Positions 36,381-45,517 are shown, counted from the stretch's first letter. The stretch: DNA of 64,000 nt from Halobacterium sp. R2-5 (GCF_011734195.1 NZ_JAANTH010000001.1:806001-870000); one strand, 5' to 3'. Made by a program: numbers and translations. The notes: generated by a model from the sequence alone, not told the origin.

Positions 36381-36983
36381 ATGACTTCCGTCTCCGAGTA
36401 CGCGCGAGCCCACCCGCGACGCGTCACCGTCGTCCTCTCGGTCGTCGGGTACGCGCTCGTCGCCGCCGCCTTCTCCGGCGTCGTCCCGCTGTTCCCGCCG
36501 CTGTCGGACGAGACCGTGCTCCTGTTCTCGGACGCCATCGCCGTCGTGAACACGCTCGCGCTCACCGCCCTGCTCGCCGGCGCGGTGTTCATCCGCCGCG
36601 GCGACGTCGACAAGCACCGGGCCGCCATGCTCACCGCGTTCGCGCTCATCTGCGTGTTCCTCGTGCTCTACCTCTGGAAAGTCGGCGGCGGCTTCGAGAA
36701 GTCCATCGTCATCGAGGAAGGCCAGCTCCTCGCCGCTTACGCCGGCATCGTCGAGATTCTCTACCTCCTCATGCTCGCCGTCCACATCTTCCTCTCCGTC
36801 GTCGCCGTCCCCGTCGTCCTCTACGCGATTACGCTCGGGCTGACGCACACGCCGGCAGAGCTCCGGGAGACCAGTCACGCCAAGTACGGCCGCATCGCGG
36901 TCGCCGCGTGGTCGCTGTCGCTGTTTTTGGGTGTCGTCACCTACTGGATGCTCAACCACGTCTACTCCTGGGTCCCGCGCTAG
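36381..36983 (+). CDS. DUF420 membrane protein (CtaM-like oxidase assembly factor)
   Basis: A 200-residue protein with about five transmembrane helices, one histidine-containing segment (MLAVHIFLSVVAVPVVLYAI) and the C-terminal YGRIAVAAWSLSLFLGVVTYWMLNHVY. DUF420 proteins such as Bacillus CtaM are needed to assemble haem-copper oxidases. The cytochrome c oxidase genes follow at 39320-48350. I chose the ATG at 36381 because the first helix starts soon after it. Confidence 0.85.
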   Translation: MTSVSEYARAHPRRVTVVLSVVGYALVAAAFSGVVPLFPPLSDETVLLFSDAIAVVNTLALTALLAGAVFIRRGDVDKHRAAMLTAFALICVFLVLYLWKVGGGFEKSIVIEEGQLLAAYAGIVEILYLLMLAVHIFLSVVAVPVVLYAITLGLTHTPAELRETSHAKYGRIAVAAWSLSLFLGVVTYWMLNHVYSWVPR

Positions 36984-37017
36984 ACCTGTTCCCCAGCGAC
37001 GCTCGTTCCTCTGACGG

Positions 37018-37135
37018 CTACGCTTCTTCGAAAGCCCCGGCGGGCTCGCGGTCGCTCGTGGACATATCTGCTCGCTGCGCTCGCAGATAGTGGTCCGCGA
37101 GACGACCACGCAAACGCGAGCCCGCCGCCCCTTTC
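37018..37135. repeat. Nested inverted-repeat element
   Basis: GGCGGGCTCGCG (37039-37050) pairs perfectly with 37115-37126. GAAAG at 37030 and CTTTC at 37131 extend the arms with a short mismatched step. Inside, CGTGG/CCACG (37057-37061, 37106-37110) and TATCTGC/GCAGATA (37065-37071, 37083-37089) pair again. It begins with CTACGCTTC (37018-37026), sharing CTACGCT with the elements at 8118 and 11294. It lies between two genes and looks non-coding. Confidence 0.6.
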
Positions 37136-37234
37136 ATTCCCACCCTGTGTCGGTTGTCGAGTCGGCAGTAATTCGTGTGTGAACGCGGGGGCATCGACAG
37201 CTACTTGCGCGGCGAATTGCGAGAGGACGCCAGC

Positions 37235-37618
37235 ATGGACGGCGACGCGGACGACGAGCAGGTGTGGCGGTGCAAGGCCTGCGGCACCCGGCAGCCCGAC
37301 CCCGAGCCGCCGTGCGAGCGCTGCTGGAACACGACGTTCGTCTCCGGTGAGGGCGCGGACGACGTCGTCCGGCCGACCGCCGAGCCGTCGCCGGACGCGA
37401 CCGCGCTCCGCGTCGCGCAAGCGCAGTCCGTCGCCTCGCGCACTGGCGCCGTCGCCGCGGTGCTCGCGGTGCCGCTCGGCGTCTCCCAGTGGGTCCTGTC
37501 GGGCGCGCTCGCCGGCCTCGCGTTCACGCTGTGGGTCGGCGTCAGCGCCGTCGCCGTCGCGCTCTTTCTCGTCGCCGGCGTCGCCAAAGCCGCCGACAGC
37601 ACCGGGTTCGTGGAGTAG
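37235..37618 (+). CDS. Zinc-ribbon protein with two C-terminal membrane helices
   Basis: A 127-residue protein. Residues about 11-28 form a zinc ribbon (CKACG...CERCW, two Cys-x2-Cys pairs). Residues about 75-120 have two hydrophobic helices. It starts at ATG 37235. The upstream 20 codons are in frame but follow an inverted repeat. It resembles other haloarchaeal small zinc-ribbon membrane proteins. It lies next to oxidase assembly genes and may take part in metal handling, which is speculative. Confidence 0.72.
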   Translation: MDGDADDEQVWRCKACGTRQPDPEPPCERCWNTTFVSGEGADDVVRPTAEPSPDATALRVAQAQSVASRTGAVAAVLAVPLGVSQWVLSGALAGLAFTLWVGVSAVAVALFLVAGVAKAADSTGFVE

Positions 37619-37621
37619 CGC

Positions 37622-38365
37622 TCACTCCGTCCACGGAATCGCGAGCGTGCCGACGGCGAACGCGACCACCGCGAGCACGACGACGACGGCCGCGTTCGTC
37701 GTCACGTCCCCGCCCGAGTACGTCGCCGCGCGGACGCCCCGCGCGAAGTACGCGAGCGGCGAGAGGTCGACGACGGGCCGGAACCACGCGGGGAACAGCT
37801 CCGGCTGGACGAACGTCTCCGAGAGGAAGAGCACGGGCAAGGCGATGCCGTTGCTCGCGGCGATGGCGCCGTCCTGGCCGTCCGCGTAGCTCCCGATGAC
37901 CGCGCCGACGCCGCAGAACACCACGGACGTGGCGGGCACGAGCACCGCGAGCCACGGCGAGAGCGCGAACGACGCGCCAGTCGCGAGCAGCGCGACCAGC
38001 AGTACGGCCGACGCCGCCGCGATGAGCGCGACGTTCACGAGCGTGTGCGCGGCCAGCCACTCCGCGCGCGTCAGCGGTGTCGTCGACAGCTTCTCGAAGC
38101 GGTTCCCCTCGCGGTGGCGCGCGACCGTGCTGCCGACCCGCGACAGCGGCGTGAACAGCACGACGGTCGCGAGGTACGCCGGCACGTAGTACGCGGTCGG
38201 CTCCGTGAACAGGCCGCCGCTGCCCGAGGTCGTGCGGACGAGGCCGGCGAAGATGACGATGAGCAACACCGGGAAGAAGAACGTGAAGAACACCGCCGTC
38301 CGCCGCCGGAGGAACGTCCGGTAGGTCGCCGTCGCTTCCGCACGAATGCGGGCGAGCCGGCTCAT
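37622..38365 (-). CDS. ABC-2 type transporter permease
   Basis: A 247-residue permease with six hydrophobic segments and the ABC-2 pattern (RTAVFFTFFFPVLLIVIFAGL; GNRFEKLSTTPLTRAEWLAAHT; FLSETFVQPELFPAWF; LSPLAYFARGVRAATY). It forms an exporter with the ATPase upstream, whose stop overlaps its start by 4 bases (ATGA). The frame is open far upstream in an arginine-rich stretch, so the ATG at 38365 is the start. Located next to cytochrome oxidase genes. Confidence 0.9.
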   Translation of the reverse strand: MSRLARIRAEATATYRTFLRRRTAVFFTFFFPVLLIVIFAGLVRTTSGSGGLFTEPTAYYVPAYLATVVLFTPLSRVGSTVARHREGNRFEKLSTTPLTRAEWLAAHTLVNVALIAAASAVLLVALLATGASFALSPWLAVLVPATSVVFCGVGAVIGSYADGQDGAIAASNGIALPVLFLSETFVQPELFPAWFRPVVDLSPLAYFARGVRAATYSGGDVTTNAAVVVVLAVVAFAVGTLAIPWTE

Positions 38366-39270
38366 CGCCGCACCTCCGCGCCCTCGACGTCGCCGGCGAG
38401 CGCGAGGTACGCGTCCTCGAGCGTCGGCTCGCGCCACGACAGCGCCTCGAAGTCGACGCCGGCGTCGTCGAGCGCCGCGACGACCTCGCCGATGGCCTCT
38501 GGCGCGACGCCGGAGAAGACGAGCCCCTCTCGTGTACTCTCGGGGTCGAAGCCCGGCACGTCGGGGGACTCCGCGGATCCCTCCGGGAGTTCGACGACGA
38601 GTCGCGGTCGGCCGCCGTGCTCGGCGACCAGTTCTCTGGGGGTCCCGGTCGCGGCGACCTTCCCGTCGGCGAGCAGCGCGACGCGGTCGGCGAGGCGCTC
38701 GGCCTCGGCCATGTCGTGCGTGGTGAGGAAGATGGTCGTTCCCGAGTCCGCGAGCCCCTCGAACACGCGCCAGAGCGCGCGCCGCCCCGCGGGGTCGACG
38801 GCTGTCGTCGGCTCGTCGAGGAACAGCACGTCCGGGGCGTTCACGAGCGCTGCGGCGACGCACGCGCGGCGCTGTTCGCCGCCCGAGAGGTCGCCGTACC
38901 ACGTCTCCGTGTCGGGGTCGAGGCCGACCTCCGCGAGCACCGCGTCGGGGTCGCGGGCGTCGTCGTAGAGGCCGGCGTAGTAGCCGACCAGTTCGCCCGC
39001 GGTGAGGCGGTCCGGCGGGGAGAAGTCCTGCGGGAGCAGGCCGACGCGCTGGTCGTTGGCCTCGCCTGGCTCGTCGCCGAGCAGTTCCACGCTGCCGCTG
39101 TCCGGGTTCGTCGTGCCCGTGAGGCAGCGCACGAGCGTCGTCTTGCCCGCGCCGTTCGGTCCGACGAGCGCGAACACCTCGCCCTCGTCGACGGACAGCG
39201 AGACGCCGTCGACCGCGGCGGTGTCGCCGTAGGCCTTGTGTACGTCCTCGGCGACGACTGCGGGAGTCAT
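38362..39270 (-). CDS. ABC-2 type transporter ATPase
   Basis: A 302-residue ATPase: Walker A GPNGAGKTT, signature LSGGEQRR, Walker B VLFLDEPTTAVDP and switch TTHDMAEAERLADR. The C-terminal extension is typical of drug, sodium or lipid exporters. ATPase and permease are translationally coupled. Placement beside haem-copper oxidase genes recalls NosFY-like copper or haem export, but the substrate is not proven. Start at ATG 39270. Confidence 0.93.
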   Translation of the reverse strand: MTPAVVAEDVHKAYGDTAAVDGVSLSVDEGEVFALVGPNGAGKTTLVRCLTGTTNPDSGSVELLGDEPGEANDQRVGLLPQDFSPPDRLTAGELVGYYAGLYDDARDPDAVLAEVGLDPDTETWYGDLSGGEQRRACVAAALVNAPDVLFLDEPTTAVDPAGRRALWRVFEGLADSGTTIFLTTHDMAEAERLADRVALLADGKVAATGTPRELVAEHGGRPRLVVELPEGSAESPDVPGFDPESTREGLVFSGVAPEAIGEVVAALDDAGVDFEALSWREPTLEDAYLALAGDVEGAEVRR

Positions 39271-39319
39271 ACCTGGGAGTCGGCGGGCGCGGACGTAAAG
39301 CACTGCGGAACGCGGCCGG

Positions 39320-39976
39320 CTACCGGGTCGGCCGCCAGACGAGCAACAGCACGGAGGAGACGAACACCACGGTGGAGAGGCCGTACGGGTCGTTCTGCGC
39401 CGCGGACGCGACCGCTGACGCGCTGCCGAACGCGCCCGTGAACACGGTCGCGGCGACCGGCCACGTACAGCTCACGCACGCGAACAGCCCGAGGAAGCCC
39501 GCGGCGCCGGTCTTCGCGGCGTCGAGGACGGTCGCTGCGACGAGGTACGCCAGCGTCGCGTACCCGATCACCTTGAACGGCAGCAGGCTGACGGTGAACC
39601 CGGCGCCGCTGTAGAGGAGCGCGGGACCCCAGCCCGGGGAGAGCCACGAGACCCGCGCGCCGAGGTCGGCGCCGTGGAACATGTACAGCCCGCCGACGCC
39701 GCCGAGCACGAGGAAGTACGCGAGCGCGACGCCGAGCGCGAGCAGGCGCTGTCGTGGCGGCGCGTCGGGCAAATCCACCCGCCAGGCCGCCCAGATGGAG
39801 GCGTTGATCCAGACGAACGGGTACGCCAGCACCACGGGGTCGGTCGCGACCGACGACGCCACCGCGAAGTACAACAGCACGACGGCGAGCTCGCCGTTGA
39901 GTATCAGTGCGGCGTACAGCAGCGCCTTCCGCGTCGGCACGAACCGGCCCGGCGAGAGCGACACTGACGCCCCCAC
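39320..39976 (-). CDS. Cytochrome oxidase cluster membrane protein with CxxC pair
   Basis: A 218-residue protein with about six transmembrane helices (KALLYAALILNGELAVVLLYFAV; RLLALGVALAYFLVLGGVGGLYM). A Cys-x2-Cys pair lies in LFACVSCTWPVAA (about residues 165-177). It directly follows the haem synthase gene on the minus strand and belongs to the haloarchaeal oxidase neighbourhood (it resembles a DUF7546-type family). A role in copper or haem insertion is possible but unproven. Confidence 0.75.
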   Translation of the reverse strand: MGASVSLSPGRFVPTRKALLYAALILNGELAVVLLYFAVASSVATDPVVLAYPFVWINASIWAAWRVDLPDAPPRQRLLALGVALAYFLVLGGVGGLYMFHGADLGARVSWLSPGWGPALLYSGAGFTVSLLPFKVIGYATLAYLVAATVLDAAKTGAAGFLGLFACVSCTWPVAATVFTGAFGSASAVASAAQNDPYGLSTVVFVSSVLLLVWRPTR

Positions 39977-41389
39977 TCAGACCACCATCGCGTCCACGAC
40001 GACCGCCACGAGCAGGCAGCCGAGGTAGGCGTTCGACGCGTGGAACGCGCGCATCGCTGCGCTCCGGTCGCGTTCGCGGTGCAGCCGAACTGCGGCGTAC
40101 AGGAACACGGCGCCGAAGACGACCGTCGTCGCCGCGTACAGCACGCCGAGGCCGGCGAACTCCGAGAGCGCCACCGCGGAGACGAGCGTCGCGCCGAGGT
40201 AGTAGACGATGTGCTTCCGGGTGGTGGATTCGCCGCTGACGACCGGCATCAGCGGGAAGCCGCCGCGCTCGTAGTCGTCCTTGTACGCCAGCGCGAGGTT
40301 GTAGAAGTGCGCGGGCGTCCACAGGAAGATGACCGCCGCGAGCGCCAGCCCCGCGACGCCCACGTCGCCGGTGACGGCGGCCCAGCCGATGAGCGCGGGG
40401 AGCGCGCCCGCGGCGCCGCCGATGACCGTGCTCTGACGGGTGTTCGGCTTCAGCACGAGCGTGTAGACGACGGAGTAGAACACGATGGCGGTGAACCCGA
40501 GCGCCGCGGTCAGCGGGTTCACGCTGTAGAACGCGGCCAGCGACGCCGCTGCCAGCGTCACGCCGAACGCGATCGCGTTGCGCTTCGGGATGCGGTCGTT
40601 CGCGAGCGGGCGGTCGTCCGTGCGGGACATCTTCCGGTCCTTCTCGCGTTCGAGCACGTGGTTGAAGGTCCCGGACGCGCCGATGGCGAGCACGCCGCCG
40701 CCGAGCGTCAGCGCGATCGTCTCGACGCGGAGGCTCGGACCCGCCGCCAGCGCCATGCCGGCCGCGGCGACCAGGCAGAGCAGCCACATCAGCCGCGGCT
40801 TCGTCAGCCGGAAGTACGCGTACGCGGTCGCCAGCGGGCCGGACGCGGGGACGCTGTCGTCGCCGTCGTCGCCTTTCGGCTCGCCCTCCCACTCCACGGA
40901 GGGCAGGTGGCCGGTCTGGGCTTCCAGCGTCCACGCGAGCGCGGCGACCAGGCCGGCGAAGATGAGCACGCCGAGCGCGAGGTGCGCGCCGCCGAGCGCG
41001 GCCGACCCCGGCGACGTCGCCGTGAGCGCGCCGACCGCCACCTGGACGGGGTAGGCGGCGAGTGCGATGGTGACCGCGGCGCGGACGCGGCCGGAAGTCT
41101 CCTGGCGCCACGCCAGCACCGCGGCTGCGAGCACGAGCACGCCGGTGATTACGGCGGCCGTGCGGTGGCCCCAGACGACGGCCAGCGAGACTGAGTCGAG
41201 GGCGTACCAGCGTCCGTCGCAGGCCGGCCACGACTGGCACGCCGCGGCCGCGTCCGTCAGTGCGGACGTCGCGCCGACGACGAGCAGCGTGTAGACGCCC
41301 ATTGCGGCCGCCGCGAGCACCGCCGTGAACCGGTCGGGGATGTTTCGAGTCACGAACGTCTCTCTTCGGGGGGTTACAACGGCTCCCAC
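39977..41389 (-). CDS. ctaB: Haem O synthase (CtaB) with N-terminal half CtaA-like domain
   Basis: A 470-residue fusion. Residues about 1-155 resemble one half of haem A synthase CtaA, with histidine-bearing helices VVWGHRTAAVITGVL and GGAHLALGVLIF. Residues about 190-470 are the UbiA prenyltransferase CtaB with NHVLEREKDRKMSRTDDRPL and YKDDYERGGFPLMPV. It farnesylates protohaem to haem O, and the fused half could cooperate in making haem A. It sits beside coxB. Many haloarchaea show this fusion. Confidence 0.9.
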   Translation of the reverse strand: MGAVVTPRRETFVTRNIPDRFTAVLAAAAMGVYTLLVVGATSALTDAAAACQSWPACDGRWYALDSVSLAVVWGHRTAAVITGVLVLAAAVLAWRQETSGRVRAAVTIALAAYPVQVAVGALTATSPGSAALGGAHLALGVLIFAGLVAALAWTLEAQTGHLPSVEWEGEPKGDDGDDSVPASGPLATAYAYFRLTKPRLMWLLCLVAAAGMALAAGPSLRVETIALTLGGGVLAIGASGTFNHVLEREKDRKMSRTDDRPLANDRIPKRNAIAFGVTLAAASLAAFYSVNPLTAALGFTAIVFYSVVYTLVLKPNTRQSTVIGGAAGALPALIGWAAVTGDVGVAGLALAAVIFLWTPAHFYNLALAYKDDYERGGFPLMPVVSGESTTRKHIVYYLGATLVSAVALSEFAGLGVLYAATTVVFGAVFLYAAVRLHRERDRSAAMRAFHASNAYLGCLLVAVVVDAMVV

Positions 41390-41427
41390 TTAGCCTGTCC
41401 GACTCGCCGACGCCCCGATTCAGCACC

Positions 41428-41435
41428 TATTTATG
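41428..41435 (+). promoter_or_regulatory. TATA-like box of coxB
   Basis: TATTTATG centred about 29 bases before the ATG at 41461, suggesting a nearly leaderless coxB transcript. Confidence 0.55.
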
Positions 41436-41460
41436 GAACCACTCCGAACCACACGACAAC

Positions 41461-42237
41461 ATGAGAGGCAAGCGGCTCGCAACCGTTCTCGTCGCCGCCG
41501 TCGGCTTCCTCGCCGCGTTCGCGGACCCGGTCGCTGCCCAGCAGTACCAGTCGGTGACCGAGAGTCTCATCCGGAGCCTGAACCGGACGATGCTCGCGGC
41601 TGCGCTCCCCATCACCCTGCTCGTCGAGGGCATCCTCGTCTACACGGTGTGGAAGTTCCGGAACAACGACGAAGCGAAGCCGACCAAGGAGAACCGCCGG
41701 CTCGAAATCACGTGGACAGTCGCCACCGCCGTCGTCCTCCTGTTCGTCGGCGTCGCGGCGTACGGCGTGATGGCTCAGCCGACCGTCACCGCCACGCAGG
41801 CCGACGCCCAGGAAGCGATGGCCGAGGACGACACGGTCGTCGTCGACGCCGTCGGCGTCCAGTGGTTCTGGAACTACGAGTACCCCGAGGAGAACCTCAC
41901 GGTGAGCTCCGGCACGGCCACCGGTGACGTCGACTACGGCAACCAACCGATGGTGGTCCCGGAGGACACGAAGCTCGTGATACGCACGGAGTCCGCGGAC
42001 GTGATTCACGCGTTCCACGCGCCCGAAATCGGCCTGAAGGCCGACGCGGTTCCGGGTCAGACCAACTACCTCATCACGGAGGTCAACGAGAAGGGTACCT
42101 ACCAGCTCTACTGCGCGGAGTTCTGCGGACAGGGCCACTCGGAGATGCTCGGTGAGATCATCGTCGTGGAGGAGGACAAGTACCAGGAGTGGGTCGAGGA
42201 CCCGGAGAACACGAGCGTCGGCTCCGGCGACAACTGA
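41461..42237 (+). CDS. coxB: Cytochrome c oxidase subunit II
   Basis: A 258-residue protein with an N-terminal signal (VLVAAVGFLAAFADPVAA), two transmembrane helices (residues about 35-60 and 78-100) and a periplasm-side cupredoxin domain. The CuA ligands are visible in VIHAFHAPEI and CAEFCGQGHSEM. It accepts electrons from an external carrier such as halocyanin and passes them to subunit I. Start ATG 41461 lies 29 bases after a TATA-like box. The divergent upstream gene is ctaB. Confidence 0.96.
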   Translation: MRGKRLATVLVAAVGFLAAFADPVAAQQYQSVTESLIRSLNRTMLAAALPITLLVEGILVYTVWKFRNNDEAKPTKENRRLEITWTVATAVVLLFVGVAAYGVMAQPTVTATQADAQEAMAEDDTVVVDAVGVQWFWNYEYPEENLTVSSGTATGDVDYGNQPMVVPEDTKLVIRTESADVIHAFHAPEIGLKADAVPGQTNYLITEVNEKGTYQLYCAEFCGQGHSEMLGEIIVVEEDKYQEWVEDPENTSVGSGDN

Positions 42238-42293
42238 CCGCTCGCAGTTTCTCGCAGTCCACTCGTTCTCGTCGCTGTCTCGCCGCCCCGTAG

Positions 42294-43124
42294 CTACGCG
42301 CGCCGCAGCCGGCTGCACTCGCCTTCGGTCACGTCTACGCGTCCATCGGCCGTCTCGACGACGAGCGCGCCGCGGGACGTGACGCCCGTCGCCTCGCCGA
42401 CGACAGTCCCGCCGTCGCGGGTCTCGACGCGGACGCGCTTGCCGAGCGTCGCGGAGCGCTCCCGCCACGCGTCCAGCGCGTCCGCGAACCCGTCGTCGGT
42501 CGCCACCGTCTCGACCCACGCGAGCAGCCGCTCGTGCAGCGTCGCCGCCACGTCGGTCGCGTCCACGTCGCCGGTCTCTGCCCGGAGTGTCGTCACGTCG
42601 CGGTCAACGTCGAGGTCGCCCGGGTCGAGGTCCGCGTTCACGCCGATACCGAGCACCGCGAACGACAGCTCGGCGTCCGCGGGGTCCGTGCCCGGCAGCA
42701 CCTCGTCGACCGGCTTCCCGGCGACCGGCACTTCGTCGACGACGGCTTCGGTGAGCACGCCGCAGAGCTTCCGCGCGTCGCCGCCGACGACCACGTCGTT
42801 CGGCCACTTCAGGTCGACGTCCACGCCGGATTCCTCGGCCGTCTCGGCGGCCGCGAGCCCGCCAGCGAACGTGAGGCGGCCGACGTGGCTCGCGTCGAAA
42901 CTCGGGCGGACGAGCGTACTCGACCAGACGCCGCCCGGCGGGGACGCCCACGTGTTCCCGGTGCGGCCGCGGCCCGCCGTCTGCTCGTCGGCGACGACGA
43001 ACGTGCCGTGGGCCGCGCCGTCTCTCCCCTCCGCGCGTGCGATGTCGTTCGTGCTCGGGACCGACTCGCGGTGGACGACGGGCGCGTCCACGAGCGAGCG
43101 CAGTCTGTCGGCGTCGACGGTCAC
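42294..43124 (-). CDS. birA: Biotin-[acetyl-CoA carboxylase] ligase
   Basis: A 276-residue BirA catalytic domain without the helix-turn-helix of bifunctional BirA. Motifs GRGRTGNTWASPPGG and KWPNDVVV bind biotinyl-AMP, and a C-terminal SH3-like cap follows (GKRVRVETRDGGTVVGEATG). It biotinylates carboxylases such as the propionyl/acetyl-CoA carboxylase that feeds methylmalonyl-CoA. Starts with GTG. It lies between coxB and coxC on the minus strand, so it is not necessarily co-regulated with the oxidase. Confidence 0.92.
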   Translation of the reverse strand: MTVDADRLRSLVDAPVVHRESVPSTNDIARAEGRDGAAHGTFVVADEQTAGRGRTGNTWASPPGGVWSSTLVRPSFDASHVGRLTFAGGLAAAETAEESGVDVDLKWPNDVVVGGDARKLCGVLTEAVVDEVPVAGKPVDEVLPGTDPADAELSFAVLGIGVNADLDPGDLDVDRDVTTLRAETGDVDATDVAATLHERLLAWVETVATDDGFADALDAWRERSATLGKRVRVETRDGGTVVGEATGVTSRGALVVETADGRVDVTEGECSRLRRA

Positions 43125-43177
43125 GACTCGGCGTTCGCGGCGGACGGCGAAAAAGGACTGCGGTCAGCAGCGGGCGG

Positions 43178-44044
43178 TTAGAAGCTGACGACGGCGCCCG
43201 CGTACAGCACGACGACGAGGAAGATCCAGACGGCGTCGACGAAGTGCCAGTACATCGAGACGGTGGTGACCGAGGTGTCCCGCTCGTGGGAGTACTGGCC
43301 CTTGAACGCGCGCACGGTGACGATGGCCAGGAGCACCGCGCCCAGCGAGACGTGGAGGCCGTGGAGGCCGGTCAGCCCGAAGAACGCGCTCTCGAAGACG
43401 CCGCCCGAGAGCGTCAGCCCCTCGTGGACGATGAACTCGTAGTACTCGTAGATCTGGCCGCCGATGAACACGACGCCGAGTACGAGCGTCGTGACGAGCA
43501 GACCGAGGAACCGCGAGCGGTTCCCCTTCCGCAGCGCGACGTGCGCGAAGTGCATCGTGATACTCGACACCACCAGGATGGCGGTGTTCGCGAGAACGAG
43601 CACTCCGAGGAACCCGTCGGGGACGGCGCCGACGGCCTCCGACCACTGGGCGCCAGCGCGGACGAAGAAGTAGTAGACGAACCCGGCGCCGAACGTCGCT
43701 ATCTCGGTGCCGAGGAACAGTAGCATCCCCCAGCGCAGGGCCTTCCCGCCGGAGCTCTCCCGGCTCCAGAAGTGCTTGACGAAGGCGTGGTAGACCCAGC
43801 CGTACAGGCCCGCGAGGAAGACGAAGACGCTCCCCACGAAGACGGCCGGCCCGACCATCGGGCCGACGAATCCAAGCGTGTCGTTCTGTCCCAGGACGTA
43901 CAGGGCGGCGCCGATGTAGAAGCCCGCGGCGCCGATAGCGGTGACGAACGGCCACCAGCTGGCCTCGCCGAACCCCTTCGGCCAGTCCTCCACGGCCGGC
44001 AGGTGGTGGCCGTGGTCCTCGGTCGAGTCGTCCGTGACGGTCAT
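43178..44044 (-). CDS. coxC: Cytochrome c oxidase subunit III
   Basis: A 288-residue integral membrane protein with seven hydrophobic segments. Family motifs: WWPFVTAIGAAGFYIG, LLFLGTEIATFGAGFVYYFF (the conserved lipid/E site), YEYYEFIVHEGLTLSGGVFESAFFGLTGLHGLHV, and SMYWHFVDAVWIFLVVVLY. The ATG at 44044 is chosen because upstream codons are arginine-rich. It supports proton pumping by subunit I. Minus strand, separate from coxA. Confidence 0.94.
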   Translation of the reverse strand: MTVTDDSTEDHGHHLPAVEDWPKGFGEASWWPFVTAIGAAGFYIGAALYVLGQNDTLGFVGPMVGPAVFVGSVFVFLAGLYGWVYHAFVKHFWSRESSGGKALRWGMLLFLGTEIATFGAGFVYYFFVRAGAQWSEAVGAVPDGFLGVLVLANTAILVVSSITMHFAHVALRKGNRSRFLGLLVTTLVLGVVFIGGQIYEYYEFIVHEGLTLSGGVFESAFFGLTGLHGLHVSLGAVLLAIVTVRAFKGQYSHERDTSVTTVSMYWHFVDAVWIFLVVVLYAGAVVSF

Positions 44045-44143
44045 ACCAGCGAGTTGCGGGGCGAATACTAAAAACCCATCCAACTCCGTCCGCGCCGGCG
44101 CCGTACCGCAATCCTCAGGAGGGGCCGCTGCGAACGCCCGGAC

Positions 44144-45517
44144 ATGTCTCGTCGCGGCGCGCGCGCCGTCGGTGGCGTCGTCGGCCTGCTCGCGGTCTGC
44201 GGGGTCGCCGTCGCGCACGGCGGCAGCCTCCGAGACGCCAGCGGCCAGGAGCTCGCGGTGCCGACGTGGCTGTTCCTCTCGACGGGCGGCGCCGTCGTCG
44301 GCGCGTCGTTCCTGCTCGCGAGCTTCGTCACCGACCGCCGGTTCGTCGCCGCCGTCCACGAGTGGCGCCGCCGCCTCCCGGCACCGCGGCGCGCGCTCGC
44401 GTGGGTCGGCCACGCCGTCGGCCTCGCCGGGTTCGGATTCATCCTGCTCACCGGGTTCGTCGGGCCGACGGAGCCGCTGCGGAACGGCGCCATCGTCCTC
44501 GTCTGGGTGGGCTGGTGGGCGGCGTTCGCGATGTCCACGTACCTCGTCGGGAACTCGTGGCCCGCGATAAACCCGTTCCGCACGCTGACAGCGCCGCTCG
44601 CGCGCGTGCTCGGCGACCGGAGCGTGTCGCTGGCGCCGGGCCGCGCCGCGTGGGCGTCGACGGCGTTCCTGCTCGCGCTCGTCTGGTTCGAGGTGGTCAG
44701 CCCGCTCGCCGACGAGCCGCGGCTGCTCGCGGCGGCCGCCGTCGGCTACCTCGCGCTCTCCACTGCCGGCGTCCTCGCGGTCGGCCACGACCAGTGGTTC
44801 GCGGAAGTCGCCCCGCTCTCGCGGCTGTTCTCGATGTACGGCTCGGTCGCGCCAATCCAGCGCGCGGACGACGGCCTCGAACTCCGACTGCCCGCGATGC
44901 GCCTGACCGACGGCGTCGTCACCACGGACGGCGGGGTCGCGTTCGTCGTCGCGCTCGTCTGGGGGACGACCTACGACGGGTTCGTCGGCACGCCCGCGTG
45001 GGCGTCGTTCGCTCGCGCGGCCGTCGACGCCGGCGTTCCCCCACAGCTCCTCTACCCGGCCGCGCTGCTCGTCGGCTTCCTCGCGTTCCATCGGCTGTAC
45101 TGGTGGGCCGCGCGGAAGGCCCGCGACTTCGCGCCGACGTACACCGAGACAGCGGTGCTCGCGCGCCGGTTCGCGCCGTCGCTGCTCGCCATCGCCGCCG
45201 GCTACCACCTCGCGCACTACCTCGTGTACGCGCTGTCGCTGTCCCCGTCGCTGTTCGGCGCGCTGCTCGCGCCGTTGGACCCGCCGGTCGCGCGCACACT
45301 CGTACTCCCGTCGTGGCTCTCCGGCGTCGGCGTCGCGACGGTGCTGCTCGGGCACCTGTTCGCCATCTGGGTCGCCCACGCCACCGCCTACGACGAGCTC
45401 CCGGGCCGCCTGCAGGCGATCCGCAGCCAGTACGCGCTCACGCTCGTGATGGTGTTCTACACGATGACCAGCCTCTGGATAATCGGCCAGCCCGCCGCCG
45501 AACCACCGTTCCTATGA
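44144..45517 (+). CDS. Polytopic membrane protein resembling fenitrothion-hydrolase-like proteins
   Basis: A 457-residue protein with an N-terminal signal-like helix ending in VAHGGSL and about ten transmembrane segments. It begins like the 'fenitrothion hydrolase' membrane family found in actinobacteria and haloarchaea (HGG...LAVPTWLFLSTGGAVV). No hydrolase catalytic motif is evident. It precedes two small genes and coxA, so an oxidase assembly role seems more natural. Its stop overlaps the next start by 4 bases (ATGA). Confidence 0.6.
   Translation: MSRRGARAVGGVVGLLAVCGVAVAHGGSLRDASGQELAVPTWLFLSTGGAVVGASFLLASFVTDRRFVAAVHEWRRRLPAPRRALAWVGHAVGLAGFGFILLTGFVGPTEPLRNGAIVLVWVGWWAAFAMSTYLVGNSWPAINPFRTLTAPLARVLGDRSVSLAPGRAAWASTAFLLALVWFEVVSPLADEPRLLAAAAVGYLALSTAGVLAVGHDQWFAEVAPLSRLFSMYGSVAPIQRADDGLELRLPAMRLTDGVVTTDGGVAFVVALVWGTTYDGFVGTPAWASFARAAVDAGVPPQLLYPAALLVGFLAFHRLYWWAARKARDFAPTYTETAVLARRFAPSLLAIAAGYHLAHYLVYALSLSPSLFGALLAPLDPPVARTLVLPSWLSGVGVATVLLGHLFAIWVAHATAYDELPGRLQAIRSQYALTLVMVFYTMTSLWIIGQPAAEPPFL

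Noticed and set aside
39267-41426. A 719-codon frame overlapping the haem synthase and its neighbour
   Set aside because: It is a shifted-frame shadow with Arg-rich composition, while the overlapping frames encode recognisable proteins.
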